Origin: Hyphomicrobium facile
Lineage (GTDB): Bacteria > Pseudomonadota > Alphaproteobacteria > Rhizobiales > Hyphomicrobiaceae
DNA length: 64,000 nucleotides
Reading direction: 5' to 3'
Assembly (NCBI RefSeq): GCF_900116175.1
Contig: NZ_FPCH01000001.1
Location: 808,501-872,500 of the forward strand
Position numbers and translations under genes: made by a program. Of the stretch, positions 34,725-43,002 are shown in pieces. The notes beneath the pieces were generated by a model. The model did no database searches. It was not told the DNA's origin and was given only the letters and a program-made list of their open reading frames with translations. The stretch's first letter is position 1. Each line of letters begins with the position of its first letter.

Positions 34725-37109
34725 ATGACAAAGCAGGACAATTCAAAGCCGCAAGCAAGTGTCGATCAATCCGACACGCTTGCGCCGTCGCAGGCTCTCT
34801 CTCAAAGCGCCGGGCAAGCTCCCGGACAGGGTGCCGGGCCAGCTCCGATGCGAGGTCCAATGGCTGGCCCTGCGAATGGGTCGGCGAATGGCCCCGTGGA
34901 GCCATCAATCGGTCCGGCGACCGGTCAGGCCGTCGACGCGCCGCGCGAGCCTCGATCGCGCGATGGGCTTATCGTTGCATCAATCCTGATCGTGTCGGCG
35001 GCGATTACGATGATGTGCTTTTCGCAGCTCGGCCTTTCCATGCCGATCTCGATTGCCGCTGGCGCCGTTGCGCTGTCGCTGTTGATGCTGATTCACAAGC
35101 AGGTGCAGAAATCGGCGCAGATTGCGGCTCTCAAGGCGGAACTTGCACGAGCCGAGTTTGGGCAGGCGCGCCATGACGTGAAGCTGAACGGCGCAAAGCA
35201 GAAGGTCTCACAGGCGCGTCCGGCGCCAGCGGTGGCCGCGCCCGGTCCGTCGCTTCCGTCAGCTCCGAGCGCACCGGCAGCCGTGAATGCTCCGGCAGCT
35301 TCGAGCACGCCGGAATCGCGCATTCGCGAACTGAGCCGCGATATCGGCAATTTGGTTCCGCGCGCCGAACCGGCGGCTCCTGCGCAGTCAGGGGCCGCGA
35401 CCCAGCCGCATCACGCAGCTGCCGGTCTTTCGAGTGCCCGGCCTCTCGCATCCGTTGACGCCGACAGGGCAGGCCGCTCAGCGCCGCATGCGCCGATGCA
35501 GCCCGCTGCCGAACCTACTCCCGCAAAACCCGCTGCTGAGTCCAAGGGCCGTCCGGTCTTTTCGGCACCGGCGAGCGAAAGGCCGGTTCCCGAAACCGGC
35601 CGCGAGCGCTGGTCATTCCGGCGGCGCGTCGATGTTCAGCCGCAGCAGCCACCGGCCAAAGGGCTCACACTGCCGCCGGGCTGGTCTGCTTCGGCCAACG
35701 CGATGCCGAAGGGCGGCGTGGCGATGACGATCGAAGGCGATCTCGAGCTGGTGCAGCGGAAGATCAAAGAACTCGCTGACGAGGTGAACGCTGCCGAGGC
35801 GCTGCGCGCGCCGAAGTCTTCGCGTGCGAATGAGCTGCCGAAGCCGAGCGCCAGCGCGCTGGAAGATTCCATCGGTGCGCTGAGGGCCGTCGCAACCAGC
35901 ATGCGCCAGCGGCCCGCGGGCTTCGGCGATTTCCTTCCAACGCATGATGCGGCCACACCGGCACCGAAGCCCGCACCGGCTCCGGCTTCGGTGACGGCCC
36001 CAGCAGCATCGATGCAGGCGGCCGCACCTGCACCGGTTTCGCCAGCGGCGGAGCCCGTTCAGTCGCAGGGTCTCGGAGAACTCGTCATTCCGGCGACTGC
36101 GGAGCGCATTGCCGGGTTCGAGCCCGAAGATTCCGTCGACGACGCTGCGTTCCGCGAAGAAGAAGCTGAGGCTGAATTGGGCCGTCATGAGCCAAATCTA
36201 AGTGGGCTGAGCCTTGCCGAGATGGAGCGCGCAAATCCGGGCAGCACTCAGCGTGATGCTCCGCCGCTTCCAGAGCTGACGCTTCCCGAACTGCCTATCC
36301 TGGAATTCAGTGCTGAACCGGCGCCTACTCCGGAATTGCCGCCGCGTATCGCCTCGATCGCTCGCGCGATCGAAGACGACGCGATCGACGTGACGCTCGG
36401 GCCGATCGTGACAATCGCGGAGCATTCCGTCAGCCATTATGAAATGACGGCCAACCTGCGTTCGGCCTCCGGCGAAGCGCATGACGCAAGCGAGCACGAT
36501 TTCACGCTGGTCGGTGGCGATCTCGATACGCGTTTCGATATCTCGCGTCTCAATCGCGCCGCGGCTCTCGCGTCCCGAATGGATGCGCGCGACAAGGGCG
36601 GTTCGCTGCTGACGAGCTTTCTCGGCTCGTCGGTCACGAGCAGGGCATTCCTCGAATCCTTCGCTCACGCCTACGAAGTCCGGCCGAGAATTTCCGCTCA
36701 GCTCGTGTTGACGTTCTCGCAACACGCGGTCGACGAGTTCACTCCGGCCGCATGGCAGGCGCTGCGCGACATGCATTCGTTCGGATTCCGGCTTGCGCTC
36801 GACAAAGTCACGCACATGGGAACGGACTTTGCCGCGCTCCAACAAGCGGGCTTCCGATTCGTCAGGTTCGGCGCACAACCGCTGCTCGAGGGGATGAGAT
36901 CACGCGACCGCTTCGTGCCGGCGGATGAAATCCTGCAGCGGGTAACGCTGGCGGGTCTATCGGTGATAGCGAGCGGTATCACGGATGCAGCGATGCAGAA
37001 GCGCTTGCTCGATGCGGGCATTCTGCTTGGCCAGGGACCGCTCTTCGGCGCACCCCGCCAGGTCAACATCGATGGGAGTCGTCCGGCCAAGCATTCGGCG
37101 GCGGCGTAA
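34725..37109 (+). CDS. Membrane protein with a degenerate EAL domain
   Basis: From ATG 34725 (MTKQDNSKPQ) the product has 794 residues. A disordered lead is followed by two membrane helices (LIVASILIVSAAITMMCF; ISIAAGAVALSLLMLI), then a coiled segment (LKAELARAE), then about 450 residues rich in Pro and Ala with low sequence complexity. An EAL-like domain lies in the last 190 residues (LVLTFSQHAVDEFTPAAW, LDKVTHMGTDFAALQQAGF, GITDAAMQKRL, GQGPLFGAPRQV). The defining EAL motif and the DDFG-type Asp pair are replaced, so c-di-GMP hydrolysis is unlikely; ligand binding or scaffolding is possible. A hairpin follows the stop. Confidence 0.78.
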   Translation: MTKQDNSKPQASVDQSDTLAPSQALSQSAGQAPGQGAGPAPMRGPMAGPANGSANGPVEPSIGPATGQAVDAPREPRSRDGLIVASILIVSAAITMMCFSQLGLSMPISIAAGAVALSLLMLIHKQVQKSAQIAALKAELARAEFGQARHDVKLNGAKQKVSQARPAPAVAAPGPSLPSAPSAPAAVNAPAASSTPESRIRELSRDIGNLVPRAEPAAPAQSGAATQPHHAAAGLSSARPLASVDADRAGRSAPHAPMQPAAEPTPAKPAAESKGRPVFSAPASERPVPETGRERWSFRRRVDVQPQQPPAKGLTLPPGWSASANAMPKGGVAMTIEGDLELVQRKIKELADEVNAAEALRAPKSSRANELPKPSASALEDSIGALRAVATSMRQRPAGFGDFLPTHDAATPAPKPAPAPASVTAPAASMQAAAPAPVSPAAEPVQSQGLGELVIPATAERIAGFEPEDSVDDAAFREEEAEAELGRHEPNLSGLSLAEMERANPGSTQRDAPPLPELTLPELPILEFSAEPAPTPELPPRIASIARAIEDDAIDVTLGPIVTIAEHSVSHYEMTANLRSASGEAHDASEHDFTLVGGDLDTRFDISRLNRAAALASRMDARDKGGSLLTSFLGSSVTSRAFLESFAHAYEVRPRISAQLVLTFSQHAVDEFTPAAWQALRDMHSFGFRLALDKVTHMGTDFAALQQAGFRFVRFGAQPLLEGMRSRDRFVPADEILQRVTLAGLSVIASGITDAAMQKRLLDAGILLGQGPLFGAPRQVNIDGSRPAKHSAAA

Positions 37110-37138
37110 CCAGCCGGAACCATGCCGACTGTGACGAC

Positions 37139-37162
37139 GGAGCCGGATGACAGTCCGGCTCC
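37139..37162 (+). terminator. Hairpin between the EAL-like and HAD genes
   Basis: GGAGCCGGA, loop TGACAG, TCCGGCTCC form a 9-bp perfect stem, followed by TGCTCGTTTAT. It may terminate or attenuate transcription into the HAD gene. Confidence 0.5.
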
Positions 37163-37232
37163 TGCTCGTTTATAGGCCGCAAATCGAGGTCGCATATCGC
37201 ATATCGCGTAAAGGACCTCGGGCAAGGTCCGT

Positions 37233-38087
37233 ATGTCTGCCATTCCGCTGTTCTCTTCCATCGTTCCGTTCGCGGCCTCGTCCGACCTCTGGTTCGTCGA
37301 CATCTGGGGCGTACTGCACAATGGCGTTCGGCCGTTTGCATCGACGGTTGCGGCTTGCGAGGCTTTCCGGAAGCAGGGCGGCACTGCGCTTCTCGTCACC
37401 AACTCGCCGCGTCCCCATGACAGCGTGACCCGGCAGCTCGACAGTATCGGCGTGGCACGCTCCGCTTACGATGGCATCGTGAGTTCGGGCGATGTCTCGC
37501 GCAGCCTCATCGCAGCTTGGGCGGGCCGGCCTATCCTGCACATCGGGCCATCGCGCGATCTGCCGATCTTCGCCGGACTTGGCGCAGTGCCTGGGGCATC
37601 CGCGGACGATGCGGACGTCGCCGTCTGCACGGGGCTCTACGACGATGAAACCGAGACGCCGGAAAATTATTCTGAGCTGCTTCAGAAGCTCAAGGCGCGC
37701 GACGTGCCGATGGTCTGCGCCAATCCCGACTTGAAGGTCGAGCGCGGCGGCCGGATCATTTATTGCGCCGGTGCGATCGCGAGCGCGTACGCGGCGCTGG
37801 GCGGCGACGTGAGCTATGCCGGAAAGCCCTACCAGCCAATTTACGATCTGGCGCTGCGTACGGGATCTGATATCCGCGGAGTTCCCGTTCCCAAGGACCG
37901 CGTGCTCGCGATCGGCGACGGCGTCGCCACAGACATCGCGGGAGCGGCGGGGTTTGGCATTCGTTCGGTGTTCATCGCGAGCGGCATCCATGTCGGCTCG
38001 GACGAGGCCCTCACGGGAGCGGCCGGGCGGCTATTCCCAGCGGGTGGGCCGCAGCCGGTCGCTCTCATGCAAAGTTTGGTTTGGTAG
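37233..38087 (+). CDS. HAD-superfamily hydrolase, TIGR01459 type
   Basis: The 284-residue protein has the HAD motif I SDLWFVDIWGVLHNG (Asp nucleophile and following G/L pattern), motif II LLVTNSPR, and motif III/IV VLAIGDGVATDIAGAAGFG. This is the class IIA NagD-like layout, annotated as TIGR01459 and common in Rhizobiales. The members dephosphorylate unknown substrates, with 4-nitrophenyl phosphate activity in relatives. It lies downstream of the EAL-like gene in the same direction, as in many Rhizobiales, and converges with the quinone oxidoreductase. Confidence 0.85.
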   Translation: MSAIPLFSSIVPFAASSDLWFVDIWGVLHNGVRPFASTVAACEAFRKQGGTALLVTNSPRPHDSVTRQLDSIGVARSAYDGIVSSGDVSRSLIAAWAGRPILHIGPSRDLPIFAGLGAVPGASADDADVAVCTGLYDDETETPENYSELLQKLKARDVPMVCANPDLKVERGGRIIYCAGAIASAYAALGGDVSYAGKPYQPIYDLALRTGSDIRGVPVPKDRVLAIGDGVATDIAGAAGFGIRSVFIASGIHVGSDEALTGAAGRLFPAGGPQPVALMQSLVW

Positions 38088-38114
38088 GCCGATCGCGATC
38101 GCTCGACTGGCCGA

Positions 38115-39113
38115 TCAGGCGACGGTCAGCACGATCTTGCCGATGTGCGCGCTGCTCTCCATCCGTGCGTGCGCTTCGCTTGCGCGAGCGAGGGGATAGG
38201 TGCTGTCGATCGGTATCTTGATCTTGCCGGAGACGATGAGCGGCAGAGCGTGCTCCTCGATGCTGCGGGCAATTTCGCCTTTCACCTCGGCGGTGCGAAT
38301 GCGCAGCGTCGATCCCGTGAGCGTCAGCCGTTTCAGCATCACGCGTATGAAATCGACCGTTGCGGTCGATCCTTTCTGAAAGGCGATGTTGACGAGGCGG
38401 CCATCGTCTCCGAGCGAGCGAATGTTCTTCTCGATGTAATCGCCGCCGACCATGTCGAGGATGACGTCGACGCCCTTGCCCGCGGTCTCGCTCTTGATCA
38501 CCTGCGCGAAATCGTGCGTCCGGTAATTGATGGCGACGTCGGCGCCGAGGGCGCGGGCGGCTTCGCACTTTTCATCCGAGCCGGCGGTGGTGAAGACGGT
38601 TGCGCCGAATGCCTTCGCGAGCTGGATTGCGGTGACGCCGATGCCGCTCGTGCCGCCGTGGACGAGGAATTTCTCGCGTGCCTTCAGGTGGCCGCGGTCG
38701 AACACGTTGTACCAGACGGTGAAGAACGTTTCGGGGATCGCTGCCGCTTCGGTGAACGAGATCGCGTCCGGCTTTTTGATGCAGCTGAGTTCGGACACGG
38801 CGACGAATTCGGCATATCCGCCGCCCGGAACGAGAGCCATAACCGGGTCGCCAACGGCGAATTGACCGGCTCCCTCGCCAAGCGCGGCAATGACGCCTGA
38901 GACTTCGAGGCCTGGAAGTTCGGAATGACCTTTGGGCGGGGGATAATTTCCCTGCCTCTGCAGCACGTCCGGCCGGTTCACTCCGGCAGCTCTAACCTTG
39001 ATCAGGACTTCGCCCGCTTTGGGCTGCGGCACCGGCAAATCAGTCAAGCTCAGCACGTCGGGGCCGCCCGATCCCGCGATCACAACGGCCTTCATCGATG
39101 TCGGGAGACTCAT
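38115..39113 (-). CDS. NAD(P)H quinone oxidoreductase (zinc-free MDR, PIG3-like)
   Basis: This 332-residue medium-chain dehydrogenase/reductase has no zinc-ligand cysteines. It has VNRPDVLQRQGNYPPPKG (GroES-like domain), the Rossmann motif VHGGTSGIGVTAIQLAKAFG, and the substrate/dimer region DMVGGDYIEKNIRSL. These are typical of PIG3/TP53I3-type quinone reductases, which use NADPH. ATG 39113 (MSLPTSMKAVV) is preferred over 39239; MKAVV at 39095 is also possible. The gene is divergent from the DUF1192 gene, 146 bp apart. Confidence 0.88.
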   Translation of the reverse strand: MSLPTSMKAVVIAGSGGPDVLSLTDLPVPQPKAGEVLIKVRAAGVNRPDVLQRQGNYPPPKGHSELPGLEVSGVIAALGEGAGQFAVGDPVMALVPGGGYAEFVAVSELSCIKKPDAISFTEAAAIPETFFTVWYNVFDRGHLKAREKFLVHGGTSGIGVTAIQLAKAFGATVFTTAGSDEKCEAARALGADVAINYRTHDFAQVIKSETAGKGVDVILDMVGGDYIEKNIRSLGDDGRLVNIAFQKGSTATVDFIRVMLKRLTLTGSTLRIRTAEVKGEIARSIEEHALPLIVSGKIKIPIDSTYPLARASEAHARMESSAHIGKIVLTVA

Positions 39114-39259
39114 CTCGCTCGCTTTCTCATTGAAGATAGCCGAGAGGAATGCACTGGGATGCCAAGCGGGGCAAGCGTGCGCGTATGGCGGCGACCAACT
39201 CTCGACGCCCCTTCGCGTCTCAAATAAGCTGACGGACAAGAAAAATTGGAGGAACAGTC

Positions 39260-39451
39260 ATGGACCTCGATGATTTGATGCCGCGAAAGAAGCCGAGCGG
39301 GGCTGCTATCGGAGACAATCTCGAAACGCTGTCGGTCGCCGAGCTTGAAAAGCGGATCGCGGATCTCAACGCGGAGGTCGCGCGCGTGAACGTGGAGCTC
39401 GATCGCAAGCGCCAGCACGAAGCCGCGGCGCGCGCACTTTTCAAATCGTGA
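39260..39451 (+). CDS. DUF1192 family small coiled-coil protein
   Basis: The 63-residue protein MDLDDLMPRKKPSGAAIGDN then LSVAELEKRIADLNAEVARV matches DUF1192, a short family of Rhizobiales and relatives. It has an acidic start and a coiled-coil helix ending RQHEAAARALFKS. GGAGG lies 10 bp before the ATG. Function unknown. The nearest downstream feature on the strand is the CtrA box and terminator region before rcdA, about 220 bp away. Confidence 0.85.
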   Translation: MDLDDLMPRKKPSGAAIGDNLETLSVAELEKRIADLNAEVARVNVELDRKRQHEAAARALFKS

Positions 39452-39567
39452 AGCAGCTCTGAAGCATCTATTTGAAATGCGCTTTGCGGTGTCCGATTTT
39501 GGGATTGGACCAATTTGGCGCAATGTCTCGATTTGCTAACGCTGGAACCGTGCGCGGATGGTTTCAC

Positions 39568-39582
39568 TTAACTGAACTTTAA
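39568..39582 (+). promoter_or_regulatory. Exact CtrA box TTAA-N7-TTAA
   Basis: TTAA (39568-39571), CTGAACT, TTAA (39579-39582) is an exact consensus match. It lies 117 bp after the DUF1192 stop and 251 bp before the rcdA start. A factor-independent terminator at 39671-39700 lies between the box and rcdA, so the box may serve a short transcript (see the candidate RNA at 39597) rather than rcdA directly. Confidence 0.7.
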
Positions 39583-39596
39583 GCATATCCGGCCAT

Positions 39597-39700
39597 TTTG
39601 AGACTCGATCCAGGCCATCTGGATAAAAGCGGTCCCTCTGCCGCTTGTTGACGCCTCACTGTTGACCTTCGAGCCGCTCTTTGAGGGCGGCTCTTTTTTT
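39597..39700 (+). ncRNA. Candidate small RNA behind a CtrA box
   Basis: Downstream of the exact CtrA box a -10-like CATATC (39584-39589) is in place. A hairpin AAGCGG/CCGCTT (about 39627-39646) and a strong terminator (GAGCCGC, loop, GCGGCTC, then seven T; 39671-39700) follow. No ORF with a ribosome site is present. The unit would be about 104 nt. An alternative is that the terminator belongs to a long 3' end of the DUF1192 mRNA. The start is an estimate. Confidence 0.35.
39671..39700 (+). terminator. Strong terminator before rcdA
   Basis: GAGCCGC (39671-39677), loop TCTTTGAGG, GCGGCTC (39687-39693), then seven T. It should end any transcript coming from the DUF1192 gene or from the CtrA box at 39568. 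Confidence 0.9.
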
Positions 39701-39832
39701 GCATTGTCCACAGGAGGTTCGCCGGAAGTGGGGATAGATGCCCCGTTTTGGGCATTCTTCTTAACTATGGTGCACTAATGTCAGTTCGTGGTAGCAGTTG
39801 CGGACGGGTAAGCGTTTGTATCGTTGAGGGTC

Positions 39833-40381
39833 ATGAGTAACGTATATCGCGTGGACGGCGCGCCTGCGGGCGGCGCCACAACGGTCTCGTTCGGTGAGCG
39901 GTTTCAGTCCTCCGAGCAGTTTGACCACATCTTCAAGGAAGGCATGGCGCTCGTTGAGCGCACGGCAAGCTACCTTGATGGACCGGGCCGGAAAGAGGCC
40001 AAGGATCTCGTAGGCGGCGTGGGCGTGCTCTATGCCACCGAAAGCATGAGGCTTACAACTCGGCTGCTCGACCTTGCTTCGTGGCTCTTGATCCGTCGCG
40101 CGCTGCGTGAGGGTGAGATCACCGACGAAGAGGCTCAGAAGAAGCGCCGCCGCGTGAAGCTGCAGGCTTTCGGCCGGCCGTCGCACGTCAAAGGCTACAC
40201 CGAGCTTCCGCAAGGTTTGCAGAACCTGATCGAGGAAAGCTTCCAGCTTCACGATCGCATCTCGCAGCTCGATCGCGTGTTGGCGAAGCCTTCCGCTGCC
40301 GAGACGCCGCAAGCGGCCGTCAATCCGGTTGCACAGCAGGTGGGCCTGCTCGAGCGCGCGTTTTCAGTGAAATTCAGCTGA
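39833..40381 (+). CDS. rcdA: RcdA-like regulator of CtrA degradation (DUF1465)
   Basis: This 182-residue all-helical protein has the DUF1465 pattern: FGERFQSSEQFDHIFKEGMA, TASYLDGPGRKEAKDL, YATESMRLTTRLLDLASWLL and VKLQAFGRPSHVKGYTELP. In Caulobacter RcdA is an adaptor that, with CpdR and PopA, helps bring CtrA to ClpXP. ATG 39833 (MSNVYRVDG) has GAGGG just upstream; a TTG at 39824 is less likely. It is followed by a strong bidirectional terminator. TTAACTAT at 39761-39768 is a possible CtrA half site. Confidence 0.9.
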   Translation: MSNVYRVDGAPAGGATTVSFGERFQSSEQFDHIFKEGMALVERTASYLDGPGRKEAKDLVGGVGVLYATESMRLTTRLLDLASWLLIRRALREGEITDEEAQKKRRRVKLQAFGRPSHVKGYTELPQGLQNLIEESFQLHDRISQLDRVLAKPSAAETPQAAVNPVAQQVGLLERAFSVKFS

Positions 40382-40404
40382 ATTCAAATTCAGCTACGAA
40401 CGCA

Positions 40405-40432
40405 AAAGGCCCGGTCTCGCGACCGGGCCTTT
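40405..40432. terminator. Bidirectional terminator between rcdA and rpmE
   Basis: AAAGGCCCGGTC, loop TCGC, GACCGGGCCTTT form a 12-bp perfect stem flanked by A-rich and T-rich ends, between convergent genes. Confidence 0.92.
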
Positions 40433-40467
40433 GCTTTTCCAGAGAGTGCGTTCGACGCCTTTGGCGA

Positions 40468-40692
40468 TCAGAACATGCCCTCGAACTTCTTCTTGAAGCG
40501 CGACAGGCGGCCGCCACGGTCCATCAACTTCGCGTCGCCGCCGGTCCAGGCCGGATGCGTGTTCGGGTCGATGTCGAGGGTCAGCTTGTCGCCGGCCTTG
40601 CCATAGGTCGAATAGGTCGTGAATTCCGTTCCGTCCGTCATCACCACTTTGATCTCGTGGTAATCCGGGTGAAGGTCGGCGTCTTTCTTCAT
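40468..40692 (-). CDS. rpmE: 50S ribosomal protein L31
   Basis: The 74-residue protein [20 protein letters not shown], then [20 protein letters not shown] and FKKKF, is bacterial L31. It lacks the four zinc-binding Cys of the C+ form, as usual in alphaproteobacteria. L31 bridges the two ribosomal subunits. It is divergent from the ABC exporter, an arrangement also common in Rhizobiales. Confidence 0.97.
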   Translation of the reverse strand: MKKDADLHPDYHEIKVVMTDGTEFTTYSTYGKAGDKLTLDIDPNTHPAWTGGDAKLMDRGGRLSRFKKKFEGMF

Positions 40693-40978
40693 GGCCTTGT
40701 GTCCGTCTTGAATGCGATTTTCACGGCGAAGCTCTGGCGAGCCTCGGCCCCGGTTTGTGCAGAGGGGACTGAATTGCCGCGTTCTTTAGCCGAGATAAGC
40801 CTGCCGCACAAGGCCAGATAACGGCCTCAAGTCGCGCCTAACCTGAGGAAACTGTAAGCCTTCCAGGCCAAAAAGCGGCCCATTGTCTCTTGAGCCTAGC
40901 TGCCCGGTGGGGCATGGTCCGGGCCGGCTTCAGGGTTGAAATATCTTGTTTCCCCAAGCTTTGGACCAAAAAAGGCCG

Positions 40979-42802
40979 ATGAGCAGCGACGTAGCAGATC
41001 AGGGCTCGGAACGGGCCCAGCCCGACCATGAAAACACGCGGCAGTCGAAGCGCTTGGCGCTCAAGCCGCTCTTAACGCTGAAGCCGCTGATCCTCAGTCA
41101 CAAGGGCGCCCTGTGGGGCGCGATCATCGCTCTGGTCGTCTCGGCGATTGCGATGCTTTCGGTGCCGCTTGCTGTCCGCCGGATGATCGACAACGGCTTC
41201 GGCGGCAACGATTCAACGCTGATCAACAACTACTTCCTGACGATTATCGCCATCGGCCTCGTCATCGCGGTCGCGAGCCCGGCCCGCTTCTATTTCGTCA
41301 ACTGGATCGGAGAACGGGTCGTTGCCGACCTTCGAGCCAAGGTCTTTGCGCAGCTCGCGAAGCTCGGCCCCGCCTACTTCGATCTCAATCACTCCGGCGA
41401 GATCATGAGCCGGCTGACGGCGGACACCACGCAGATCAAGGCCGTCGCCGGGACGGCGCTCAGTCAGGCGGCGCGCAACGCCATCATGCTGATCGGCGCG
41501 CTCGTTATGATGTTCATAACCAGCCCCAATCTGTCGGCGCTGGTGTTCCTCGCCATTCCCATCATCGTTCTTCCCCTCGTCGGATTCGGGCGCGTCGTGC
41601 GGCGGTTGTCGCGGCAGGCTCAGGATACGCTCGGCGAGGCTTCGGCTTACGCCTCTGAAAACCTCGGCGCCTACCGGACGATGCAGGCGTACGTGAACGA
41701 GAAGACGGTTTCCGATCGCTTCGCGCGCGCCGTCGAGCGGACGTTTGCCGCGGCGCGGCGGCGGATGCTTGCCCGCGCGGCGCTGACCTTCGTCGCTATC
41801 TTGCTTACCGTCGTGAGCGTCACGGGTGTGCTTTGGTATGGCGCGTCCGAGGTCGTCGTCGGCGATATGACCGGCGGCCGGCTCGGGCAATTCGTTCTTT
41901 ACGCACTCTTTGCTGCCGGCGCGCTGGCCGAGCTGTCGGAAGTGTGGGGGGAAATGAGCCAAGCTGCCGGCGCCGCCGAGCGGCTTTCGGAAATGATGGC
42001 GACGGTACCCGATATCCGTTCCCCCGAGCATCCGACGCCTTTGCCCGAACCTTCAATTGGCACTATCGCATTTGAGAACGTGAGCTTCGCCTATCCGACG
42101 CGCCCCGCCGAGATGGCGCTCGATGGCGTATCGTTTCGCGCGAATTCCGGCGAGACGCTGGCGCTCGTTGGCGCTTCGGGTGCGGGGAAGTCGACGATCT
42201 TCAACCTGCTCCTTCGTTTCTACGATCCCAACGAAGGCATCGTTCGCGTCGATGGGGTGAATGTACGGGATGCCGACGTCGCGGCGCTGCGCCGTCAGAT
42301 CGCGCTCGTGCCGCAAGACGTTGCCCTCTTTGCCGATACGGTCGCGGAGAACATCCGTTACGGAACGCCGGGAGCGACGCTTTCGGAAGTTCGGCGGGCT
42401 GCGACAGCGGCCCAGGCGGACGACTTCATTCGCCGCCTTCCGGACGGTTACAATACCAAGCTCGGCGAACGCGGTACTTCGCTTTCGGGCGGCCAACGTC
42501 AGCGGATCGCCATTGCACGCGCCATTCTGAAAAACGCGCCGATCCTGCTGCTCGACGAGGCTACGAGCGCGCTCGACGCCGAGAGCGAAGGGGCTGTCCA
42601 GCGCGCGCTCGAAGACCTGATGAAGGACCGGACGAGCATCGTCATCGCGCATCGGCTCGCTACGGTTCAGAAGGCCGATCGCATTCTCGTCATGGAGAAG
42701 GGGCGGATCGTCGAAGCCGGGACGCATGTCGAGCTTGTCCGCCGGGGCGGGATTTATGCGCATCTCGCCGAGCTTCAATTCGGGCGCGAAGCCGCCGAGT
42801 AG
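40979..42802 (+). CDS. ABC exporter, fused membrane and ATPase domains (MsbA/multidrug type)
   Basis: The 607-residue protein has an N-terminal 40 polar residues, six membrane helices (about residues 50-330, starting ALWGAIIALVVSAIAML) and the ATPase domain with Walker A GASGAGKSTIFN, signature LSGGQRQRIAIARAIL, Walker B ILLLDEATSALD and switch HRLATVQ. It is a half-size exporter that would act as a homodimer, exporting a lipid or drug with ATP. ATG 40979 (MSSDVADQG) is preferred over 40946. The cargo is unknown. It stands divergent from rpmE. Confidence 0.93.
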   Translation: MSSDVADQGSERAQPDHENTRQSKRLALKPLLTLKPLILSHKGALWGAIIALVVSAIAMLSVPLAVRRMIDNGFGGNDSTLINNYFLTIIAIGLVIAVASPARFYFVNWIGERVVADLRAKVFAQLAKLGPAYFDLNHSGEIMSRLTADTTQIKAVAGTALSQAARNAIMLIGALVMMFITSPNLSALVFLAIPIIVLPLVGFGRVVRRLSRQAQDTLGEASAYASENLGAYRTMQAYVNEKTVSDRFARAVERTFAAARRRMLARAALTFVAILLTVVSVTGVLWYGASEVVVGDMTGGRLGQFVLYALFAAGALAELSEVWGEMSQAAGAAERLSEMMATVPDIRSPEHPTPLPEPSIGTIAFENVSFAYPTRPAEMALDGVSFRANSGETLALVGASGAGKSTIFNLLLRFYDPNEGIVRVDGVNVRDADVAALRRQIALVPQDVALFADTVAENIRYGTPGATLSEVRRAATAAQADDFIRRLPDGYNTKLGERGTSLSGGQRQRIAIARAILKNAPILLLDEATSALDAESEGAVQRALEDLMKDRTSIVIAHRLATVQKADRILVMEKGRIVEAGTHVELVRRGGIYAHLAELQFGREAAE

Positions 42803-42821
42803 GCGGCTCGACGGACGTTCT

Positions 42822-42836
42822 TTAACGTTTCATTAA
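42822..42836 (+). promoter_or_regulatory. Exact CtrA box TTAA-N7-TTAAC after the ABC exporter
   Basis: TTAA (42822-42825), CGTTTCA, TTAA (42833-42836), followed by C, is an exact match to the extended CtrA consensus. It lies 19 bp after the exporter stop and 13 bp before the ATG of a 40-codon ORF. No other plus-strand gene lies downstream before 48 kb, and the minus strand to its left is the antisense of the exporter. Confidence 0.65.
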
Positions 42837-42849
42837 CATCCGCGTGCTG

Positions 42850-42972
42850 ATGATTGCTGTCATGAAAGCACTGACGGTCATTGTCGTTCTGTTTGGCTGT
42901 TTCGCGTACGATATCTCGTACAACAACGCCGAGCTGATCCATTGGCTCGCGGACACGCTCAGACTCTCATAA
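42850..42972 (+). CDS. Putative 40-residue membrane protein
   Basis: The frame from ATG 42850 reads MIAVMKALTVIVVLFGCFAY, then DISYNNAELIHWLADTL, ending RLS, and stops at TAA 42970-42972. It predicts one hydrophobic helix and a short amphipathic tail. No ribosome site precedes it. The box at 42822 would place a transcript start near 42860, so a leaderless start at the inner ATG 42862 (MKALTV) fits the geometry. Coding status is not proven. Confidence 0.42.
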   Translation: MIAVMKALTVIVVLFGCFAYDISYNNAELIHWLADTLRLS

Positions 42973-43002
42973 ATCCAAGCTTTTGCTTTGTGGCCGGTCA
43001 CG

